64,000 bases of DNA from Owenia fusiformis (Eukaryota > Annelida > Polychaeta > Sabellida > Oweniidae): the NCBI GenBank assembly GCA_903813345.2, contig CAIIXF020000010.1:19791181-19855180 (forward strand), read 5' to 3'. Of this stretch, positions 48,201 through 60,200 are shown piece after piece. Both the position numbers and the translations under genes were made by a program. The notes below the pieces were generated by a model, which saw only the letters and a list, made by a program, of their open reading frames with translations, was not told the origin of the DNA and made no database searches. Positions within the stretch are counted from its first letter, which is position 1. Every line of letters begins with the position of its first letter.

Positions 48201-51200
48201 TAATACTGCGTCCCCAGCATTCATAAAAAAATGGTGTTCAAGATACACTACCCATGCAAATTATTTTTGCATCTTGGAAGCCAGGCAGTATCTGTGTGAT
48301 TTTATAAAAATTATGAAATGTTCTTCAGATATGAGCCCCCTCTAAATATTGGGTGCGGAGGTACGTTTACATAGTTTATGGAGTTCCTCCGCACCCAATA
48401 TTTAGAGGGGGCTCATATCTGAAAAACATTTCCGAATTTTTATAAAATCACACAGATACTGCCTGGCTTCCAAGATGCAAAATAATTTGTATAGATACTT
48501 GAACACCATTTTTTATGAATGCTGGGGACTCAGTATTAAAAGGATAATTTCAAAATATATAGGTCTGGGAAAGGTTTAAGGCACACTGCGTCGCTATAGA
48601 ATGAATTGCGCTACTATTTTCACAATTGCATTGATATTTGGTGTCAAATACACATATCTTGGTATATTTGAAGTCCCAAAACGGCTTAGTTTCAGAAATA
48701 TCCCAAATTTAAATTCAAAAATGACCGTTAGCTCCGCACCCTCCGCTCATTTGCTCCGCACCCAATATTTCCACAGGCTCTGTCTGCATAGGGTGTGGTT
48801 GTAGTATTCACATACCAAATATGAACAAAATCGCTCTACTACTTTTCGAGTTATAGTAAAATACGTTAAAATGGCGGCCATTTTTCTACGAAAAGTTTCA
48901 TTAGACAGTGTGCCATGCTTATAGTATTCACATACCAAATATGAACAAAATCGCACAACTACTTTTTGAGTTACAGCAAAAATCGTAAAATAACTAGTAA
49001 AGTCCGCCATTTTTTAAGATGGCTGCCATGTGCTTCTTTAATATCTACATTTCTAGCTTTATTAATGTCCTATATAATTTTTTTACATTTAAAACATATT
49101 GCTATTACAGTTTTACATATTGCACCTAAATTACTGTAAAATCGGCACTAAAATGGCCGCCATTTTAAAATGAGTGGCCATTTTGAAAATCGGCTTTTAA
49201 GCAGAACTACTCCCATTGGGTATATGTGTACAAAATATGAACAAAATCAGGCCAGCGGTATTTGAGTTATTGCCCGCACGGACGGACGGACGGAGGCGTT
49301 CCCTATATTCCTCTGAACTTCGTTCAATGGGATAATAATTTCAGGTGATACATAGGGACAAAGAAATTTTCAAGATGGCTGCTATTTATTATTACATGTA
49401 TATGCCAAATATTTTCTTGCATACCTTTTGGCAGAGCTTTACTACCATTACAAGTCAAAGGCCAGTTTGAATGGTTCATAAATATAATTGACAGACTGCT
49501 GTGTCTTCAAAATGGAATTGAACTCAGGACTTTAGCAGCCTTCTTACCTGAAATAGCCTCTTCCAAAACCTAACCCAAGGCTTCTTCTTTTCAGGATCAT
49601 TAGTCATTGCCCATATGTCCAAAATCTGCTCCACAAGAGGTTTTGAGAAATAACTAGGAACTTCTTTTTCAGTGCAAGCTATTTCATCGACCCATAAATA
49701 AAATATTTTGTCAGCTGCTTTCCCCTTTAAACCACCTGAAAGATCATGAAATCATTGTTAAGCACATAAAAGTACTTTATTTTAAGCACATAAAAGAATT
49801 TTAATTTAAGTACATAAAAGCACTTTAATTTAAGCACAAAAAGCACTTTAATTTAAGCACATATAAGCATTTTAATTTAAGCACATAAAAGCACTTTAAT
49901 TTAAGCACATAAAAGCACTTTAATAAAGCACATAAAAGCATTTTGAATTAAGCTATAATTACAGGTCAGTTAATTTACTCCTCATGTTTATATCTCAAAA
50001 GTTGTTTATGAGTTATGGTAATGATAGAAATTGATCCAGGAACATTCCTTAATACACTGTACCTATCTTTACAATGTTATCTGCAATGCTCATGGCATCT
50101 TCGTAACTATATTGGCCATCCTTGTCAGCGTCCCAAACAAAGATTGTAGTCAATGCTTTTCTTAGCCACAATCTTGGAAGATCACTAAGTCGTACCTATA
50201 AATCACATCAATTGTCATTTGATCTATAATTGTTTCCATTGAGTGTCCAAGCTGTGTATGGTTAATGAAGCTCTCTCTTTTGATATTTTTGTTGCATAAT
50301 TTGTCATCTAATAAATGTGTAAAAGTAAAAGTAAAAGTAAAAATCAGTATAATACTGATAATTATAGATACACAGCAACATGCTGTATTAGCTTAATGCT
50401 TAAACAAGGAGTGAAAAACACTTTAATTGTTATATACAACCTTTAACTTAGTACATTTAGGTAGAATAGGTTATTATAGTAGGTTGATATGGTTATTTTT
50501 GTAAATAATATTTTTGTTCTGTCGGACTTCTCAATATTGTATTGCACTTGTATGTACAGTCTTACAAAAATTTTGGAGTCATTAAATCACATTATTAAAT
50601 GTGTACCCAATTACAAGGGTACATCTTTAGTTTGAATGAATTAACAATTAACACAATAAAACATGATGTTATAAATATAGGTTATTTACTGGGAGGAATT
50701 GAATATGGATTTTATTCCGAGGGACAGTAAGATATTGATATTGTAATAATACACATTGGCTTAGCCAAGATTTGACAGGAGGGGGTTCGAATAATAACAT
50801 TTGAATTCATTTAAGTGGTATTAGATCAGTATTTCAGGCCTAAAATGCAAAGTACTTTTTTACTCAAGATAAAGTTATAAATCTCGCATATTTCCATCTA
50901 TACCTGTACCTTAAATATCTTAGGAAATCAAAAAACGATAAATAACTGAAATACTGCAAAAATTTACTCAAAATTTGGGGGTCACACAACTGCAAGAAAA
51001 CGAACCCTCTCTCCCTACAGCCGTGATACATACAATGCAATTTATTAGAATGGAAACAATACTTACTTGTTTCTTTGTATCTTCCATACTGAATTCTATC
51101 ACATTGCTTGTTGAACTGAATATTTAGTAGACCTACTGTTGTAAGACTACCCAAGGAAAACACATCACATCTTTTTGACATTTTTATTTGGTTCACTTAA

Positions 51201-54200
51201 CTGCTTTCATAAAAGGAAAACAAACTTTACATATATTTTAAATTGTGAAGGGCAAGTAACCTTGATTTATGTATGGTGTATCAAAAGCTGGGGGCAAGGA
51301 ACGTCACATAAATTGCTATGGAGTTTATGTAAACCAAAAATAGTTATTTTATTCATTAAAATATGACATTTTCACCCAATCTTTTTGAATCTCAATATAA
51401 TTAAGCTAATGCCTCATGGCCATGTACATCCCGTTTTTTCAGCCTGAACCCCAGGTGCAGTGAAAACTTTATTATACTCAAATGGAAGGCAATTTAGAGT
51501 AGATTGCAAATATTGTATGGTTGTCTAACCTATTGCATGACATCTTATATGTAGACCCCTAGGGGATATAATAGTTTAAACTGTAAACCCTAGGCTAAAT
51601 AAAATGATTTAAAAAAAGAAAGAAAAACATTGTATGGTTTTCTGTTCAGGCCTCGTAAAATTCAAAATGGCCGCCTAATGTGGGTTTTCACAATTATTTT
51701 CTGATCTCTCAAAAGTATGGCTATATTATACTAAAATTGAAGGAGTAGATCACAATTATGGTATTGTTTTTCTGATTAGTGCCTTTTGAGTAGATGGTAA
51801 ATTTTACAGTGTGACTGTAGGTCAGCAGCTGAGCAAATTTAAAAAAATAAGTTTGTCCCCTAAGTTTCTCACTGGATTCATGTAGAGCAAGGTCTTGGGC
51901 TTATTTTGAGCTTGGGTTCTCTGTCCTAGCCCCGGCAACGAATGTGAAAACTGGTCCTATAGGTGGCGCCTCCTACAATTCACCCCCAAACTTAAAACTA
52001 ATTATTATATTCATAATTTAAACATAAAGACATCTTAAATAGCTTAAATTGATCAATGGTACATTAAATTATGCATTAAAATTTTTTTCAATGTGTGAAA
52101 ATCATAATTTATGGAGAAATAGTTGATTAACCCCTTAAAACGCCCCTATTTTAAAGGGGGTACTTAAGTTAACTTCCGTAACTTTTGTGTTATTCAGGAT
52201 TTGGGCTCCAAAATATTCCTGAATATGTATAATTATGCTGTTGAAAGACTGCAGTAACCCTATGTTCATAGCTTTATAACCTTCTGAGAAAAAAAATAAA
52301 ACGTATTTCCATATAATTTGGATTTGTATTATTTTCAGATAAACCATCATCTATACTTTTTAATTTACTTTCCACACCTTATACCCATGCATAGTATTGA
52401 TAGTTTTCTTTCATTTTAGACCAATATAGATGACTGGAGTTCATAATAGTTCATAATAATAAATAATAAAACAAGAACACAAATGTGTACAAAATGTCCC
52501 CACCAAGTGGTGATCCCGTGAAATGGTTATCCTGAAAATGAGTAGACAAGACTTTACCAACACAATTTGAGGACGGAAAATCCAAAGTGGCCACCTTAAA
52601 ATTTACCCAGAATGCCCAAAATTTAGTCAGTTCTAGATTTTCATACTAAGAACCACCCTGAAAATTTGAAATTGATCCATCACACAGTTAACCAGAAAAC
52701 ATGTAAACAAGACTTTACAGACAAGATTTCAGGATGGAAAATCCAAAATGGCTGCCTTGACATTTACCAAGAATGTCAAAAAACTAATCTGTTTGTAGAT
52801 TTTCATACTAAGAATCATCCCTGAAAATATGAAATTGATCTACCAAACGGTTCACCTGAAAATGGGTAGACAAGACTTTACAGGCAAGATTTTAGGACAG
52901 AAAATCCAAAATGGCTGCCTTAACATTTACGCAGAATGCAAAAAAAGTAATCAGATGTAGATTTTCATACAAAGAATCATCCCTGAAAATTTGAAATTGA
53001 TCTATCAAACCGTTCACCTAAAAACGGCGTAGACAAGACTTTACAGGCAAGATTTTAAGACGGAAAATCCAAAATGGCTGCCTTGACATTTACCCAGAAT
53101 GCAAAAAAACTAATCAGTTCTAGATTTTCATACTAAGAACCACCCCTCAAAATTTGAAATTGATCCGTCACACAGTTAACCAGAAAACATGCAAACAAGA
53201 CTTAACTGACAAGATTTCAGGATGGAAAATCCAAAATGGCTGCCTTGACATTTACCAAGAATGTCAAAAAACTAATCTGTTTGTAGATTTTCATACTAAG
53301 AATCATCCCTGAAAATATGAAATTGATCTACCAAACGGTTCACCTGAAAACGGGTAGACAAGACTTTACAGACAAGATTTTAGGACAGAAAATCCAAAAT
53401 GGCTGCCTTAACATTTACGCAGAATGCAAAAAAAGTAATCAGATGTAGATTTTCATACAAAGAATCATCCCTGAAAATTTGAAATTGATCTATCAAACCG
53501 TTCACCTAAAAACGCGTAGACAAGACTTAACAGGCAAGATTTTAAGACTGAAAATCCAAAATGGCTGCCTTGACATTTACCCAGAATGCAAAAAAAACTA
53601 ATCAGTTCTAGATTTTCATACTAAGAATCATTCCTGAAAATTTGAAATTGATCTACCAAACAGTTCACCTGAAAACGAGTAGACAAGACTTTACAGACAA
53701 GATTTTAGGACGGAAAATCCAAAATGGCTGCCTTGACATTTACCCAGAATGCCAAAAAACTAATGAGATCTAGATTTTTATACTAAGAATCATCCCTGAA
53801 AATTTGAAATTGATCCACCAAACGGTTCACCTGAAAACGCGCAGACAAGACTTCACAGACAAGATTTTAGGACCGAAAAATCCAAAATGGCCGACAATAA
53901 AAAAGTCCTTATGAGTTTTTGCTGATTTCTTTTTACAAAATTATCACATATAACTACTGTTAACAATAAAGTAGGCTTTTACAGCAAAGTACATCTGAAA
54001 TTATTTATAAAGCTACTAAACAGTTAAAGTATGAAAACTCAAAAACACCATTCAATATGATACAAAGTATTATCGCGCGCTAACTTTTCTTAAGACATTC
54101 AAAATGGCTGACATGACTGAGCTAGCAGGTCCAAAACCTAATCAGATCTAGAAAGAAGTGAGCTGAACAAGATGATAAAGTTTTAAAAGCAACTGTGGAG

Positions 54201-57200
54201 CAGTTTTTCTTAAAGTTTGCAGACAAGGATTTTAGCATTTGACTTCAAAATGGCCGACAGGAAGTAGGTTTCGAGTAAAATTTTTTTCATCCACATCTAT
54301 AGGCACTCATAAGTTATTCCTGAAAATTAGAAGGTGATACCTGTAGCGGTTTTGGAGAAAACTGCCGGACGTACGGACGGACAGACAGACAACCAGACAG
54401 ACAGACGGACGGACGGACGCGCCTAGGACGACAATATGGCCCCACACTATGTGGTGGGGACATAATAAAATTTAAGCAGAAATAATTAATTTACCCCTTA
54501 AGATGCCCCCTATTTTAAAGAGTGTGTGTGGGAGACTAAGGAAATATTTTTGAAATTCACATGCATTGAAAGCTTATGATGTTTGGCAATGGATGTTTTA
54601 ATATGCTGGTATTCATAATGGTGAGTTTGATATTAATAGCAAATGTAAACCATCCAACATTTCTGAATAAAGGCAAAATTATTATCAATTTTACATCATG
54701 AGAAAACCCCAAACCTGATATATCTCCTAGCGACCATTAAGTCCATGTTTTAACCAAGATCCACAATCCAATAACTGAGTTTTAAATACTCTAGCATGCA
54801 TTCCAAGAGGATAAACCAATGTATGGGCTTATATAATTAAACATTCAATCTCTCCTTGCAGGTTACTTACTAACATGTTAAGTAATTAAAACAATTACTA
54901 CTTAACATATATTGTTTTTTGGATTGTGCTGTTACAATGACTGAATTGTGCTGGCACAATCACGTCAACACAATCAAGAGGTACATTTATTTCTCTTTGT
55001 TTGCTTCATCAAGTGATCTGAAAGATGAGAAGTAATAATGGACATACAGGGTATTTCATATCTTTGCACCCCTCCCCCCATAAACTCATACATCTAGCAT
55101 TGCTACCCTATCATTTTATGTATCATATCGAAAGTTACATAGGATTGCAAAGTTTCAGAATCAAGGTGTATCGCTGAAAAAAGATACATTGTATCAAAGA
55201 TTGCGGGTACGGGTCATTTAGAGGGCATTTCCTGGTGATTTTTCGACTCAGGTCGTTGATCTGTGCACTTTTTCTCATATCCATTTTTAATGATAGAGGT
55301 CGCACCAGGGTCCCTGGCCTCTCCATAAGCCACTGCAAGAATCCTATCTATACATCTTTGCGCATAACTGTCACACTCATGTGCACTGAAATCTGCCATG
55401 ATGACAACTGTTTGAAATTTGCAATACAGAAACTCAATTTCCCCTTAAAAGTGCCTTCAAACTGAACAGAAATTCCCCTCGAATGACCCATACCCACATA
55501 CTTTGATACGGCATTTCTTTTTTCAGGGATACCGCTGGATTTTGAAACTTTGCAATCTTATGTAACTTTCCAGTGATCTCCACAGCATTAAAGCAAGTGG
55601 GCGCATCACCCACCTGAGATTTGGAAAACGGGCTCGCACCCACTTGAAAATCTATTTGCACCCATTTGAAAATGAGAAAAATCATGAAAAATTGGCATAT
55701 TTTGACCAATTTCGGTCTGAATTTTGAAAATGAGAATTTTGCACCCACCTGAGAAGAAATCCTGGGGAGATCACTGCTTTCCATAAGGAGCAAAATATAT
55801 ATAACATGATGGTGTGGCAATATGACATGTATGAGTTTATGGGGGATGTATACATATGAAACACCCTGTATGCATTTATTAGTTAAAGTGTACAGATATA
55901 AATATTTCTCCATACAAAGAAAGATATTTACTGGTTGTGTTGAAGTGATTGTGCCAACAAAACCCAGTATATTGTGTCAGCACAATACAAAAATGATAAA
56001 TAGATAGCTCCAATTAGCTCTTCTATAGCCTTTGGTGATTCCCTAGAATGCCATGGAGGTGCTTTAATAGCCCCCTTTTATTCCTTAATAGCTTTACTGA
56101 TAACCAGTATGCCCTGGTTGTGCTTTAATAACCCCTATTGATTCCTTAGTAGCCCTTGGGGATTACTAAGAATGCTTGGTGTTGTTTTAGTAATCCTGAT
56201 TGGTTCTTTCATAGCTTTAGTAATGGCCTTAGTGATAAGATCGCATGCCCTGGTTGTGCTTTAATAACCCTTATTGGTTCATCAATAGTCTAGGAAATAA
56301 CCTAGTATATCCTGGTTGTGCTTTAAACATATGGTTCCTAATAGACCTTTGTGATTTCTCCGTATGCTTGGTTGTGCTTTGATTTCCCCCATTGGTTCAT
56401 TAAATAGCCTTAGCAATTACCTACATGTAGTATGGCTGGTTGTGGTTTAATATCCCAAATTGGTTCCTTTTAAAGTGATAACCTAGTATGCCCTGATTGG
56501 CTCTGATTGAACTTTGATACCCACAATTGGTTCCTTAATAACACTAAGTGATTCCTCAGTTTGCTTAGTGATGCTTTAATAATCCCTATTGGTTTCTAAA
56601 TCTGCCCTTGTACTCCCTAATATGCCTTGCTGGTGCTTTGATAGCCACAATTGGTACTTTAATATCCATTAGTGATTCCCAAAGATGCCCTTGTTGTGCT
56701 TTTGTCACCCACATTGGTTCCATGTAGCCTCTAGCGATTCCCTAGTATACCCAGGAAGTGTTTAAATTCATATCTATTGGAGACCCCTAGTATGCCTTGT
56801 GGTGCTGCAGTATTCCTTCATGGTTTCCTAGATACCCTGATTGGTTCAATGGGCTTTCTCTTGAAAGCTCATGATGGTTCCAAGTAGGTCATCATGGTGT
56901 TCTGTTAGCCCCTAAAGAGCACTACAAGGTATATTAGGAAGCACTAATGGGTATTTAGAAACTAATTAAAGCTCTCTGGGTATACTAAGGAATTGATAAC
57001 GGATATAATGAAACAACTAGAAAAACAGCAACTCCACGGAGTAGCAAATCCCACCGAACAAAACATATTATGCTTATTATAGCTAGTGTAAATGTTGAAA
57101 TGTTTGTGCACTTTGTGATAGAAGCATGAAATTTGGCACAAAGTTAGTTTATACCATTGTGAACTAGGCATCATCATATAAAATTTGAACCAAATCCGTT

Positions 57201-60200
57201 CACTGGTCTCTGAGTTATCAAAGATTACGTTTTTTACGAATGTGGGCCGCCATCTTGAAATTCAGCCGCCATCTTGAAAATTATTTCTTGAACAGAGCTA
57301 CTGTGTCCCTAGGCATAATCATATAAAATTTCAACCAAATCTGTTCACTGGTATTTGATTACGTTTTTTACGAAAGATTGCCGCCATTTTGAAATTAAGC
57401 GGCCATCTTGAAAATGTTTTGTCGAACATAGCTACTGTGTCCCTAAGCATCATCGTAATAAATTTGAACCAAATCCGTTCACTGGTATTTGAGTTATCAA
57501 AGATTACATATTTTTACGAAAAATGGCCGCCATTTTGAAATTAAGTGGCCATCTTGAAAATCTCTTTTTGTGCGAAACTCCTTTGTCCCTAGGCATTAGC
57601 ATATAAAATTTGAACCAAATCCGTTCACTGGTATATGAGTTATCAAAGATTACGTTTTTTACGAATATGGGCCGCCATCTTGAAATTCAGCCGCCATCTT
57701 GAAAATTATTTCTTGAACAGAGCTACTGTGTCCCTAGGCATTATCATATAAAATTTCAACAAAATCTGTTCACTGGTATTTGAGATATCAAAGATTACAT
57801 TTTTTACGAAAAATTGCCGCCATTTTGAAATTAAGCGGCCATCTTGAAAATGTTTTGTCGAACATAGCTACTGTGTCCCTAAGCATCATCATATAAAATT
57901 TGAACCAAATCCGTTCAGTGGTATTTGAGTAATCAAAGATTACATATTTTTACGAAAAATGGCCGCCATTTTGAAATTAAGCGGCCATCTTGAAAATCTC
58001 TTTTTGTGCAAAACTCCTTTGTCCCTAGGCATCAGCATATAAAATTTGAACCAAATCTGTCAACTTGTATTTGAGTTATCAACGCTTACATTTTTTACGA
58101 AAAATGGCGGCCATTTTGAATTGAGCGGCCATATTGAAAATTCCTTCTCGAGCAGAGGTCCTACACTCATAAGGCATAAGCCTATAAAATTTGAATCAAA
58201 TCCGTGAAACGGTTTTTGAGTTATCGCTCGGACAAACAGACGGACGGACGGACGAACGGACGGACGGACGGACGGCTTTCCTATATCCCTCACGAACTTC
58301 GTTCGGTGGGATAAATATGGGGTATTATGGCACAACCAGTGCATATTATGATAGCACTAAGGCTATAAAATAACCAAAGAACCAAAAAAGGATATTAAAG
58401 CACCTCTTTCAGTCTTTAGCTTACTAGGGGTTCAGTTAAGACTATTGAAAAACCAACTAGGGATATGGTATGTGTAATATTTTTGTATTGTGCTGACCTT
58501 ATTGACTGGGTTGTGCTGGCACAATTCCTGCAACACAACCAATAAATACCTTTCTTTGTTTATGGTGAAATATTAATGCATGTACACTTTAACAAATATA
58601 TATATTATTTCTCGTCTTCCTGACCAATAGATACAAAGATACAACATACCAAGAAAAATACTTTCTGCTGGTTGTGTTATGATGATTCTTCGAAAAAACA
58701 TACATGCAGTATCACAGTGACATCAGATTAATAAGTTCATGCATTACTTACAACACTTTCTAAAAGCTTGATTAGATGGTAATTACAGTTACCACTTCCC
58801 TTGCACTTACAAAACATTCAACAATTAATTTTGTTCAGTTCAGTTCATAATCTGTTTTGTACCACACTTACTATAATAAATTAGATGGAAGTAGAAATAA
58901 TCTTGATTTGCGCCATTAAAAATTCAGTCAAAGTGATATCATATTTGAAATCTAAATGGAAAATTACATCTAGGAATGTGTTTTGCAACTTTGAAAATTT
59001 AATTTTCTTTGAAAATGCAATTTCTAGGTTGAAGAGATTCTCCATAGACCCCATGTTAATAAAATCACAAGAAGTGAAATATCTTTGCTTGTATTGGACA
59101 GATAATATTTTCTTTTGCTGGGCATATTTTTTAATTTTTTAATTTGTACTGTATATAACTATCAGATACATAAGGTGATATGAAAATTGAAACACTAAAG
59201 CTGATGAATATTCAAGTTTAGGGGAACTTTCTAATACCCTGCCATGTTCGGCCCCGAAATTAGCCTCCTGGCGGTGAAACTGGTAACTGCCTATTCGCAT
59301 CTGGTTTATTACATTATAAAATCAGATCATCAGGTGATATACAGATCTAGAATATCCTTTGTATCAAGATTTTCAAAAACGAAGCCATATTTTAATGGGT
59401 CAAGCTGAGTATTTGATAAAGTCAGATACCGTTGTCACAAATGGCGGACATAACTGTCGCTTCAACTCTTTAATCACTTGGTCCTCGTTTCTCATGGGAT
59501 TTAATCATCACTAATTCTGTGCATGTATTAAGCTCATGTGATGATGTATTATATGAAATCCAAATTTCTATCAAATGGGGTCGTGAATCGCCACAATATA
59601 TCGTCTTGGATATCGTCAATGACAACAGAATTTGAATTTGAGATAATTTACAAAGACAACAGCATATGGTAAATTATTTATTTATTTAGGAGCAAAGGTT
59701 AACTATTAAGTCTCCCACACACACAAGTCTTCAAATTCAAGGATATTTTCAAGCCTAAATCTTGAACGAAACATAAGTTACAGTGAGTTATAGAAGCTAT
59801 AGTATATGTATCCCTATATAAGGGGTGTTTTAAGAGGTAAATCAATAATTTCTGCTTAAATTTTTTATTATTATTTATTTTAAGTGAACTACAGTCATCT
59901 ATATTGGTCTAAAATGAAAGAAAAGTATCAATACTATGCATGGGTATAAGGTATGGAGAGTAAATCAAAAAGTATAGATGATGGTTTATCTGAAAATAAT
60001 ACAAATCCAAATTATATGGAAATACGTTTTATTTTTTTTCTCAAAAAGTTATAAAGCTATGAACATAGATTTACTGCAGTCTCTCAACACCATAATTGTA
60101 CATATTCAGGAATATTTTGGAGCCCAAATCCTGAATAACACAAAAGTTACGGAAGTTAACTTAAGTATCCCCTTTAAAATAGGGGGCGTTTTAAGGGGTT

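Larger units (their letters stand above)
54930..55985. mobile_element. Element with long terminal inverted repeats (attgtgctg...cacaat)
   Basis: Left 54930-55005 ('attgtgctggcacaatcacg', 'caacacaatcaagaggtaca', 'ttctctttg') is the inverse of 55905-55985. A third related end is at 58487-58565, with a partner near 58655-58700. A complete TA-flanked fold-back (55047-55868) fills nearly all of the interior. Confidence 0.6.

Noticed and set aside
47947-48804. Similar 63- and 67-residue frames at 47947 and 48601
   Set aside because: They are the same sequence read from the two arms of the 853-bp palindrome.
49758-49951. Regular repeats resembling a CRISPR array
   Set aside because: The units are contiguous and AT-rich without unique spacers, and the genome is eukaryotic; it is a minisatellite.
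50864-51196. 110-residue minus-strand frame as the N-terminus of the calcium-binding protein
   Set aside because: Splicing this frame at the available donor throws exon 2 out of frame. Only the short start at 51087 (MEDTKKQ) joins in phase and gives normal SCP length.
58060-58344. Open frame with Pro-Ser-Val-Arg repeats (minus strand)
   Set aside because: It is the translated (GTCC)n tract and core of a Helitron; such frames recur wherever this repeat lies and carry no protein signature.
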